From: Chloroflexota bacterium
Lineage (GTDB): Bacteria > Chloroflexota > UBA6077 > JACCZL01
DNA length: 45,044 nucleotides
Reading direction: 5' to 3'
NCBI GenBank assembly: GCA_020850535.1
Contig: JADZEM010000006.1
Span: 1-45,044, forward strand
The position numbers were made by a program, and so were the translations under genes. The notes under the pieces were generated by a model, which was given only the letters and a program-made list of their open reading frames with translations, made no database searches and had not been told where the DNA came from. Below, one piece after another: positions 22,876-29,661 of this stretch; position 1 is the stretch's first letter, and each line of letters begins with the position of its first letter.

Positions 22876-23724
22876 CTACCATGGCAGATCCGCCCCGCCG
22901 ATGTCCCAGCCGCCATGGTCGCGGATCGGCACCACCGTACGGATGGCTTTGGATCGGGCGAACTGCAACAGCGCCCCGGCCGTCTGGCAGCGTGAGATCA
23001 CCCGAAGATGCTCGGCGGTCACCGAGACCAGCGTGGCCGTGCGGGCGTCGGCACGCGCCAGCATGTCGGCGGGAGCGAACCAGCCACCCTCGACCGTCTC
23101 GACGCCGCAATGCGACGCGGTCTGTTCGGCCCGATCCTCGGCCACGAAGAAGCGTGTGTCGTAGCGGCGCGGCGAGACGGCGGGCGTGATCCAGTGCGAG
23201 AAGTAGATGAGGTGCTCGGGGGTCAGGGCCAGCCGCCGTTCCCGCGCGATCTGGATCAGGCTGCTGCCGGCCTGCACCCGCGGTCGCAGCGCCGCCAGCG
23301 CCGTGCACGATTCGGCATCGAGCGGCGCATCCGGCCGTTCGCCAGCGTACGCCAGCAGGACGCCGGCCTCCTCGAACAGCTCCCGCAGGGCCGCCACGTG
23401 CAGCGCGAGACTGTCGCCGGGAGTGTCTGGCTGTGCGCCGCCCCGCGCTCCCAGGCGTGCGTGGGCGGCCTCAGCCGTCAGGCCCGTCAGCGGCGGTTCG
23501 CCGCCAGGGGCGCGGTCGTCGGCTCGAACCGTCCCGCCGGGAAAGACGTAGGCATCCGGGGCGAAGCGGGCCGACTGACCGCGCCTGACCATGAACAGTT
23601 CCAGGCGACCGTCCGCGCCATCACGGGCCAGGATCACGGTCGCAGCCAGCCGTGGCGTCACCGGCACGTCGGTGTCCGGGCCGTGTAGCCGATCGTCAGC
23701 CCAGGTCGACGAGGATCTGTCCAT
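22876..23724 (-). CDS. Nudix hydrolase (NUDT19-like)
   Basis: A 282-residue Nudix protein that would cleave a nucleoside diphosphate derivative, with CoA or acyl-CoA as likely substrates by homology to NUDT7/19. The Nudix box is split: FPGGTVRADD (61-70) is followed about 45 residues later by RELFEEAG (114-121), the insertion typical of this subgroup. Glu118 and Glu119 bind the metal. The ATG overlaps the Rieske gene by 29 bases; AAGG is seven bases upstream. A shorter start at about 23667 is possible. The downstream metallo-hydrolase may be co-transcribed. Confidence 0.85.
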   Translation of the reverse strand: MDRSSSTWADDRLHGPDTDVPVTPRLAATVILARDGADGRLELFMVRRGQSARFAPDAYVFPGGTVRADDRAPGGEPPLTGLTAEAAHARLGARGGAQPDTPGDSLALHVAALRELFEEAGVLLAYAGERPDAPLDAESCTALAALRPRVQAGSSLIQIARERRLALTPEHLIYFSHWITPAVSPRRYDTRFFVAEDRAEQTASHCGVETVEGGWFAPADMLARADARTATLVSVTAEHLRVISRCQTAGALLQFARSKAIRTVVPIRDHGGWDIGGADLPW

Positions 23725-24016
23725 CTTCGACCTTCACGGCGTACTGGGCGACACGGGTGTACCCTTCGGGCCAGCAGGAGCGGCCCGTGCGCGGGTCGAA
23801 CCGCCACTGATGCCACGGGCAGACCAGTTGTCCCTGCTCCAGCCGCCCCCGCCCGAGTGGGCCGCCCTGATGCGGGCAGCGGTTCGTCAGGGCGAACCAC
23901 GCGCCGTCCAGCCGTACGACCACCAGCTCGCGGCCTTCGACCACGTACTCACGGCGCTGGCCATCTGCGAGGGCATCGGCTGGCCCGACCGGCACATAGC
24001 GCGGCGCCCGGCTCAC
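23696..24016 (-). CDS. Rieske [2Fe-2S] ferredoxin
   Basis: A 106-residue soluble Rieske protein of the NirD/biphenyl-dioxygenase ferredoxin type. CPH (Cys47, His49) and CPWH (Cys66, His69) ligate the cluster: two Cys, two His. The rest, GRELVVVRLDGAWFALTNR and the ending YAVKVEDGQILVDLG, fits the family exactly. No oxygenase or reductase partner is in the window. The start is a GTG with GGAAGG seven bases upstream, and a TATACT promoter lies about 45 bp ahead. First gene of the Rieske-Nudix-metallohydrolase-small membrane protein run. Confidence 0.9.
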   Translation of the reverse strand: MSRAPRYVPVGPADALADGQRREYVVEGRELVVVRLDGAWFALTNRCPHQGGPLGRGRLEQGQLVCPWHQWRFDPRTGRSCWPEGYTRVAQYAVKVEDGQILVDLG

Positions 24017-24058
24017 GATCCGACCTTCCCGGCATGGCGACGACTGCTCACGTCCTGA

Positions 24059-24064
24059 GTATAC
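24059..24064 (-). promoter_or_regulatory. -10 box of the Rieske gene cluster
   Basis: The minus strand reads TATACT, giving a leader of about 35 nt before the GTG at 24016. Confidence 0.55.
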
Positions 24065-24134
24065 GAGCGGCGACGTCGGGGGGTGAGGGGCTATTGCCGC
24101 AACTCCTCGTCAAACACGATCAAGTCCCGACGCG

Positions 24135-24351
24135 CAGGGCGATTGCATGTTCGTTGACGTTCCCGCAACGCCATGCAACGCGCAGGCGGGGGTCGAAACC
24201 CCCGCCTACACTCGCTCCGTCGCTGCGCGACGGACGCCGGGAGCAGCGGCAACAGGTGAGACCGGAGCGTCGCGAAGCGACTGCAGGATGGTAGGCGGGG
24301 CTTTCAAGCCCCGACGGCGCTGCACGGCAAGCCCAACGTGCAATCGCCCTG
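24135..24351 (-). mobile_element. 217-bp MITE copy 2, with 10-bp target duplications
   Basis: Inverted relative to copy 1. Ends CAGGGCGATTGCATGTT (24135-24151) and AACGTGCAATCGCCCTG (24335-24351) differ by one base. The flanking direct repeat is TCCCGACGCG at 24125-24134 and 24352-24361, perfect and unrelated to that of copy 1. Internal hairpins are the same as in copy 1, with a cluster of changes next to one terminal repeat. It sits between divergent promoters, 40 bp before the NIPSNAP -10 box and 70 bp behind the Rieske -10 box. No coding capacity. Confidence 0.92.
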
Positions 24352-24387
24352 TCCCGACGCGGCTGCCGGATGGCGAGCAGGGGCCGC

Positions 24388-24396
24388 CTGCTATCA
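24388..24396 (+). promoter_or_regulatory. extended -10 promoter of the NIPSNAP gene
   Basis: TGC-TATCAT 34 bp before the ATG at 24431; GGAGG lies in the leader. Confidence 0.55.
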
Positions 24397-24430
24397 TCGG
24401 ATGTCCATGATGCACTGATGGAGGACGTCG

Positions 24431-24754
24431 ATGATCTACGAGCTCCGCATCTACGAGGTGGTTCCAGGCCGACTGCCGGACCTCAATCGTCGTTTTGAGA
24501 CGATCACCACCAAGATCTGGGACCGCCTGGGCATCAAGCAGGCCGGCTTCTGGACCGCCGATGTCGGCACCAGCAACGAACTGATCTACCTGCTGGCCTG
24601 GGAGAGCCTGGCCGAGCGCGAGCAGAAGTGGGGCAAGTTCCAGGCCGATCCTGAGTGGAACGAGAAGCGCGCCAAGACCGAGGAGAACGGTCCCATCGTG
24701 GCGCGCGTCAGGAACAGCTTCCTGCGTCCGACCTCGTACTCGTCGGTCCAGTAG
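24431..24754 (+). CDS. NIPSNAP family protein
   Basis: A 107-residue single-domain ferredoxin-like alpha+beta protein. MIYELRIYEVVPGRL at the start, HLWGD-like core AGFWTADVGTSNELIYLLAWESLAERE and the trailing FLRPTSYS are characteristic of the NIPSNAP family. Related dimeric alpha-beta barrel proteins bind small molecules or act as minor enzymes; the bacterial function is unknown. The ATG has GGAGG eight bases upstream. Monocistronic, closed by a hairpin shared with the convergent AAA gene. Confidence 0.88.
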   Translation: MIYELRIYEVVPGRLPDLNRRFETITTKIWDRLGIKQAGFWTADVGTSNELIYLLAWESLAEREQKWGKFQADPEWNEKRAKTEENGPIVARVRNSFLRPTSYSSVQ

Positions 24755-24759
24755 CCGGG

Positions 24760-24798
24760 AGGAGGGCGCTCGCCGGCTCGGCCGGTGGTCGCCCTCCT
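24760..24798. terminator. bidirectional hairpin between convergent genes
   Basis: AGGAGGGCG (24760-24768) pairs with CGCCCTCCT (24790-24798), with an inner GCCGGC/GCCGG pairing. It lies between the NIPSNAP and Ycf45-like stop codons, so it can serve both. Confidence 0.6.
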
Positions 24799-24803
24799 GG
24801 CAG

Positions 24804-26516
24804 CTACGGGAAGTCGCGTGGGAAGAGCTGTACCCGCCGATACGGCTCCCGCCCCAGGCTCCGCGACCCGAGGTTGTACCGCTCAGCCAGTTGATGCTGA
24901 AGCCGCCGCACGTACGCGCTCTGCGGAGACAGCTCGATTGGCCGCGTCTCCTCAAGCACCTGTGCGATGGCGTCTTCGGTCTCCTGCAGCGCTGATGTGG
25001 TGGCTGAGGTCGTGGATCGATCCATCTGGGCGATCCGCGACAGGCCCTCCTCGATCTGGCCGCCGCTGTTGCCGCGCAAGACGTGGATCGGCGTGCCGTT
25101 CGCCTCGGCGTCCCGAAGCGGCTGCGGCTTGCGCCGATAGTAGTTCTTGAGCGTCATGACCACGTCGGCGTCGTTGGGATCGTCGGTCAGCACGACCGGC
25201 AGATGCATCGCGCGGATCATCTGCTCCGTGCGGGAGCGATTGACGCCGTAGGCGAACAGCGCCAGCGTCTTCCCGTTGCCAGCGGTTGTCCCCGGCTCCG
25301 GGTCTCGGCTGAGGCGCGGCGCACGCTCGCCATCGGTCCGCTCGCGCGGCCGGTCCGGCGCACGGTCTCGGTCCCGGTCCCGCTCGCCGATGTCACGCAC
25401 CCGGCCCCGCCCGAACGGGGTCGGCGCGGGCGCCTCGCCATCCGAGGTCGGCAGGAGCTGTGGCGGGCCGGCCCGCCGTGGTGGCGGCTTCTCGATCTGG
25501 ACCTCGCCCCGGTCGTCGCGGTACCGGATGGCGGCCGGCCGCGCGTGCCCGCGCAGCAGGGCGTCGATCACATCGGCCACGTTCTCGTGGACGGCGACGC
25601 GGTTCCAGTTCTGGATCTCCACCACCACGTCGAACGTGGGCGGCGCTTTCCGCTCCAGCACGGACTTCTGCGTCCCGCGTCGGCGCGCCTCCTCGTCGCC
25701 GAGCGTGACGGTCTGAATCCCGCCGATCAGATCGGCGAGCGTCGGGTTGAGCATCAGATTCTCGAGCGTGTTGCCGTGAGCCGTCGCGATGAGCTGCACG
25801 CCGCGCTCGGCGATGGTGCGCGCCGCCTGGGCCTCCAGCTCGGTCCCGATCTCGTCGATGACGATGACTTCGGGCATGTGATTCTCGACGGCCTCGATCA
25901 TCACGCCGTGCTGAGCGGTGGGCGTGGGCACCTGCATCCGCCGCGACCGTCCGATGGCGGGGTGCGGGATGTCGCCGTCGCCGCCGATCTCATTCGAGGT
26001 GTCCACGATGATGGTGCGCTTGCGAAGGTCGTCCGCCAGCACACGCGCCGCCTCACGCAGCATCGTGGTCTTGCCGACACCTGGACGGCCCATCATCAGC
26101 ACGCTGCTGCCAGACTCCACCAGATCGCGAATGATCGAGATGGTGCCGTAGACAGCCCGACCGACCCGGCAGGTCAGCCCGATGACCCGACGGTCGCGGC
26201 TTCTGATCGCCGAGATGCGGTGCAGCGTGCGCTCGATGCCGGCGCGGTTGTCGTCTCCGAACTGGCCGATGCGGCCGATGACGTGGTCGATGTCGTCGAC
26301 CGTCACCGGCTCTTCGGCGAGCATGACCTCCCGACCTGGCAGGCGCGCTTCGGGAAGTCGGCCGAGATCCATCACCACTTCGAGCAGATCGGTCTGATCG
26401 GGCAGTGCCTCGAGTGGGAGACGGATACGCGGCGGCAGCACGTCCAGCAGCAGTCCGAGATCGTCTGTGACCTGCAACTGGGGCTGCGAAATGGGTTGTC
26501 CGAGTCTGTCGGCCAT
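24804..26516 (-). CDS. Ycf45/SpoIIIAA-like AAA ATPase with R3H domain
   Basis: A 570-residue ATPase of the Ycf45 family. Residues about 110-300 form the ATPase core: GRPGVGKTT (143-151) is Walker A, VIVIDEIGTELEAQAARTIAERGVQLIATAHG (217-248) contains Walker B and the sensor, similar to SpoIIIAA and secretion ATPases. Residues about 370-400 are a charged, disordered linker rich in Arg/Asp (RDIGERDRDRDR). About 415-500 is an extra alpha/beta domain. The C-terminus (QHQLAERYNLGSRSLGREPYRRVQLFP) is R3H-like, a single-stranded nucleic acid binder. Function in bacteria is undefined. The ATG overlaps the preceding GNAT stop by one base (TAATG), with GGAGG in front, so the pair is coupled. Confidence 0.87.
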   Translation of the reverse strand: MADRLGQPISQPQLQVTDDLGLLLDVLPPRIRLPLEALPDQTDLLEVVMDLGRLPEARLPGREVMLAEEPVTVDDIDHVIGRIGQFGDDNRAGIERTLHRISAIRSRDRRVIGLTCRVGRAVYGTISIIRDLVESGSSVLMMGRPGVGKTTMLREAARVLADDLRKRTIIVDTSNEIGGDGDIPHPAIGRSRRMQVPTPTAQHGVMIEAVENHMPEVIVIDEIGTELEAQAARTIAERGVQLIATAHGNTLENLMLNPTLADLIGGIQTVTLGDEEARRRGTQKSVLERKAPPTFDVVVEIQNWNRVAVHENVADVIDALLRGHARPAAIRYRDDRGEVQIEKPPPRRAGPPQLLPTSDGEAPAPTPFGRGRVRDIGERDRDRDRAPDRPRERTDGERAPRLSRDPEPGTTAGNGKTLALFAYGVNRSRTEQMIRAMHLPVVLTDDPNDADVVMTLKNYYRRKPQPLRDAEANGTPIHVLRGNSGGQIEEGLSRIAQMDRSTTSATTSALQETEDAIAQVLEETRPIELSPQSAYVRRLQHQLAERYNLGSRSLGREPYRRVQLFPRDFP

Positions 26517-27466
26517 TAGCCTCCGACGATGTTCGCAGGAACGAGCGTGGTCTCAGGGACTCGCACGCTCAACTGACGGACGTAGATATCGTAGCGGGCG
26601 CCCACCACGAACCCACGCCGCTCCAGAGCCGCACCAAGCACCGACTGGTACGGCCGTACCGAGACGTACACCGCTGCCTTTTCGCTGAGCTGCTTCATCG
26701 CGAACGCGACCATCCGGTCGATCATCGTTTCGTACTTGGGGTCAATCATGAACTCAAGGTACTGGCTCTTCTGCCCGTAGTTGACCTCAAGCCAGCCCGC
26801 AAGCGATGCGCCAATCTCCCAGACATACTGGTGCCGGTCTCCGAGCAGCGCCGGCGACCACCGCTTGCGCCCTCGGTGGAGCGCCGACCACTCGTCGTAG
26901 GTCAACGCCTCGGCGGCCCGCACCAGCTGGGGCACCGCCGCGCCATACAGGTTGAACAGGGGCTGCTCGTCTGCCCGCAGCCGGGGCCGCCCGTCGAGTG
27001 TTTCCAGGGTCGGGATCTTGAACGGGGCCGGCAGTTTATAGAGCGTCGTCGTGGTGTACTGCTCGTAGCCGGACCGCTTCGCCAGCTCGGCGCTTGCCAT
27101 GCCGGCCGGGGCTTCGAAAAATACCCGGCGCGCCCCGTGTGTCACCGCGTACTGCCCCACCGCTTCGAGCAGCCGTTCGGCCACGCCGTCCTTGCCACCG
27201 CTGACCAGCATGTGCTCGGCGTCCCAGACCAGCCCGTCGGCGCGGGGACGGGCCACCGCCAGCCCATCGACTCCCGATTCGCCCGACGCGACCCAGACCC
27301 GCTCCCAGGACATCCCCAACGTCTGCCAGATCGCGGCGCCGGTTGGCAGATGCCCGGTCTCCGGCTGCACCCGGGGCCAGGTGTGCGAGGTCAACTCCGT
27401 GGTATCAGGGCGGCGAAGAAACATGCCGACGCCGACCAGATCAGGTAGGCGCAGCACACGAATCAT
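26516..27466 (-). CDS. GNAT-fold protein of unknown function
   Basis: A 316-residue protein that looks like two diverged GNAT-like halves. The first half has DAEHMLVSGGKDGVAERLLEAVGQYAVTHGARRVFFEAP and AKRSGYEQYTTTTLYKLP; the second has YLEFMIDPKYETMIDRMVAFAMKQLSEKAAVYVSVRPYQSVLGAALERRGF. No clear canonical acetyl-CoA loop is seen, so acetyltransferase activity is uncertain. The start MIRVLRLPDLV is chosen because the minus-strand TACAAT promoter lies about 36 bp upstream; longer readings would precede it. Directly coupled to the Ycf45-like gene. Confidence 0.7.
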   Translation of the reverse strand: MIRVLRLPDLVGVGMFLRRPDTTELTSHTWPRVQPETGHLPTGAAIWQTLGMSWERVWVASGESGVDGLAVARPRADGLVWDAEHMLVSGGKDGVAERLLEAVGQYAVTHGARRVFFEAPAGMASAELAKRSGYEQYTTTTLYKLPAPFKIPTLETLDGRPRLRADEQPLFNLYGAAVPQLVRAAEALTYDEWSALHRGRKRWSPALLGDRHQYVWEIGASLAGWLEVNYGQKSQYLEFMIDPKYETMIDRMVAFAMKQLSEKAAVYVSVRPYQSVLGAALERRGFVVGARYDIYVRQLSVRVPETTLVPANIVGG

Positions 27467-27501
27467 GATGGAGCCGTCCCGATGCACATGCTTGCCGGTT
27501 G

Positions 27502-27507
27502 ATTGTA
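27502..27507 (-). promoter_or_regulatory. -10 box of the GNAT/Ycf45-like operon
   Basis: The minus strand reads TACAAT in the 137-bp divergent region; the cobS promoter faces the other way at 27591. Confidence 0.5.
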
Positions 27508-27590
27508 CAGGACGGTGCGCCATCTTGGATGGGTTCGCTCCGAGACGCCGCAGCGCCGGTGCGCGACTCTGGCAGCCCAATGGGGGCTTC

Positions 27591-27596
27591 TATAAT
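27591..27596 (+). promoter_or_regulatory. -10 box of the leaderless cobS transcript
   Basis: TATAAT, seven bases (GCTCGCC), then GTG at 27604. No ribosome site. No cobalamin riboswitch can fit between this promoter and the gene. Confidence 0.6.
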
Positions 27597-27603
27597 GCTC
27601 GCC

Positions 27604-28515
27604 GTGAACGAGACTGACGCTGCCACGGGCCAGCGGCCAACGGAGACGGACGCTCCCGCGACCGGGGCAAGCCCAGCGGTGGCCGGCGAAGCCGCCGCCC
27701 CGAAGCTCCCGCCCACGATCCCCGCGAGCCAGCCGCCCCCCCGCGAGGTTGGACCGGTGGAGTCGTGGCTCTATGCGCCCTTCCTGGCGCTCCAGTTCCT
27801 GACGATCCTCCCGCCCGTCGTCCGACGCTTCCCGCGTCCGCGCGATCTGGGCCGCAGCGAGGCGTTCTTCCCGTTCATCGGGCTGCTGCTCGGAGCGGTC
27901 CTCGCCATCGCGGATCGCATCCTGGAGCCGTACGTTCCCCTGTGGGTCCGCGGCACCCTGCTGGTGATCCTGCTGGCCGCCCTGACGGGAGCGCTGCACC
28001 TTGACGGCGTCATCGACACGTTCGACGGCCTCTTCGCCTCGGGCAACCGCGACCGTCGCCTCGCCATCATGCGCGATCCACGGGCCGGCGCGTACGGGGT
28101 CGTCGCCATCGTGCTGCTGCTGGGCCTGAAGGTCAGCGCTCTGGCGAGCCTGCCGCCCCACCTGCGTTTCGGGGCGCTGCTGGTGGCCCCGTGCCTCGGA
28201 CGGTGGAGTATCGTCCTGGTGACCAGCCAGTTCCCATACGCCCGCAGCGAGGGGATGGGCCAGGCGTTCAAGCAGTCGCTGCGCTGGCCGCACGTGGTGG
28301 TGGCCGGGGCCATCGCGGCCGAGGTCGCGGTCCTGGTGCTGGGCGTGGCCGGCATCGTGATCTGGTTCGCCGCCAGCACGCTGGCGTTGCTCGTGGCACA
28401 CTACACGTCGGCGCGGCTCGGCGGGCTGACGGGCGATACGTACGGCGCCCTGTGCGAGCTGACGGAGACCGGCGTACTGGTCGCTCTCGGCCTAAACCTT
28501 CGGGGACTCGGATGA
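27604..28515 (+). CDS. cobS: adenosylcobinamide-GDP ribazoletransferase CobS
   Basis: A 303-residue integral membrane enzyme that joins adenosylcobinamide-GDP with alpha-ribazole to finish cobalamin. The first 50 residues are a Pro/Ala-rich extension not typical of the family. LHLDGVIDTFDGL (131-143) and MRDPRAGAYG (156-165) form the Mg-binding active site, and GGLTGDTYGALCELTE lies near the end; five or six membrane helices surround them. The GTG follows TATAAT by seven bases and is preferred over an ATG inside the -10 box (27595). Its stop overlaps the cobT start (ATGA). Confidence 0.93.
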   Translation: MNETDAATGQRPTETDAPATGASPAVAGEAAAPKLPPTIPASQPPPREVGPVESWLYAPFLALQFLTILPPVVRRFPRPRDLGRSEAFFPFIGLLLGAVLAIADRILEPYVPLWVRGTLLVILLAALTGALHLDGVIDTFDGLFASGNRDRRLAIMRDPRAGAYGVVAIVLLLGLKVSALASLPPHLRFGALLVAPCLGRWSIVLVTSQFPYARSEGMGQAFKQSLRWPHVVVAGAIAAEVAVLVLGVAGIVIWFAASTLALLVAHYTSARLGGLTGDTYGALCELTETGVLVALGLNLRGLG

Positions 28516-29651
28516 ACCTCCTGACTTCGACCATCGCGCGGATCGGCCAGCCAGACGCGGAGGCTGCCGCTGCCGCGCGCCGCCGGCAGGCGTTGCTGAC
28601 CAAGCCAGCCGGCAGCCTGGGTACGCTGGAGCGGCTGCACGTCACCCTGGCGGCGATCCAGGGCTGCGCGCTCCCGGCAGTCGAGCAGCCCGCGGTACTC
28701 GTCGTCGCAGCCGATCACGGCGTGGCCACCGCCGGCGTCTCGGCTTACCCCAGGCAGGTAACGGCTGAGATGGTCCGCAACTTCGCGCGGGGCGGGGCGG
28801 CCATCAACGTGCTGGCGCAGGACGCCCGCGCGCGGCTGGTCGTGGCCGATCTCGGCATCGACTGGCAGGGCGCGGAGCCGCCGGCAGGCATCCTGCGCCG
28901 ACCGATCGCGCCAGGAACCGCCAACCTTGCGGAGCGGCCGGCGATGTCCCGCGCCGAGGCCGTGCGCGCCGTCGAGGTCGGCATCACCCTGGCACAGGAG
29001 CTGATCGCCGATGGCGCGGACCTGATCGCGCTCGGGGAGATGGGCATCGCGAACACAACGGCGAGCGCGGCCTTGATCGCCGCGTTGGCCGGGCGTCCGC
29101 CTCGTGACGTGACCGGCCTGGGGACCGGGGTGGATCACCCGGGCTGGCAGCGGAAGGTGGCCGTCATTGAACGGGCGCTGGCGCGCGCCCAGGTCGATGC
29201 ATCCGACCCGCTCGGCGCGCTGGCCGAGTTGGGAGGCTTCGAGATCGGGGCGCTGGCCGGCGCGATGCTCGGCGCGGCCGCGGCGAAGGCACCGGTGCTG
29301 CTGGATGGCCTGATCGTCGGGGCGGCGGCCCTGCTGGCGGTGACGCTGGTCCCGAGCGTCCAGCCGTACCTGATCGCCTCGCACCGGTCGGTGGAGCCAG
29401 GGCACCGGGTGGTGCTCGAACTGCTGGAGCTTGAGCCGCTGATGGATCTCGGGCTGCGTCTGGGCGAGGGGAGCGGCGCGGCTGTCGCCCTGCACCTGAT
29501 CCGGGCGGCCTGCGCGCTGCCACGGCAGATGGCGACCTTCGCCGAGGCGGGCGTCTCGACCCAGTCGGAGGCGGGCGTCTCGACCCAATCCGAGGCGGTT
29601 GTCGGCGACGCCCCGCGGATGAGCAACGCGCAGCAGCGCACCGGCGGCTGA
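28512..29651 (+). CDS. cobT: nicotinate-nucleotide-dimethylbenzimidazole phosphoribosyltransferase CobT
   Basis: A 379-residue cytosolic enzyme that makes alpha-ribazole phosphate from nicotinate mononucleotide and a lower-ligand base, feeding CobS. KPAGSLGTLE (31-40), AADHGV (66-71), GEMGIANTTASAAL (175-188), TGLGTGVDHPG (201-211) and the catalytic Glu319 in LGEGSGA are present. The C-terminal 40 residues are an unrelated tail containing two copies of EAGVSTQS, encoded by a 24-bp DNA repeat. The ATG overlaps the cobS stop. Ten bases separate it from cobQ. Confidence 0.95.
   Translation: MNLLTSTIARIGQPDAEAAAAARRRQALLTKPAGSLGTLERLHVTLAAIQGCALPAVEQPAVLVVAADHGVATAGVSAYPRQVTAEMVRNFARGGAAINVLAQDARARLVVADLGIDWQGAEPPAGILRRPIAPGTANLAERPAMSRAEAVRAVEVGITLAQELIADGADLIALGEMGIANTTASAALIAALAGRPPRDVTGLGTGVDHPGWQRKVAVIERALARAQVDASDPLGALAELGGFEIGALAGAMLGAAAAKAPVLLDGLIVGAAALLAVTLVPSVQPYLIASHRSVEPGHRVVLELLELEPLMDLGLRLGEGSGAAVALHLIRAACALPRQMATFAEAGVSTQSEAGVSTQSEAVVGDAPRMSNAQQRTGG
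29544..29591 (+). repeat. 24-bp tandem repeat in the cobT 3' end
   Basis: Two units (29544-29567, 29568-29591), near identical, with a third partial GAGGCGG; they encode EAGVSTQS twice. Since 24 is a multiple of three, copy changes keep the frame. Confidence 0.85.
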
Positions 29652-29661
29652 CGCTGCTCCG

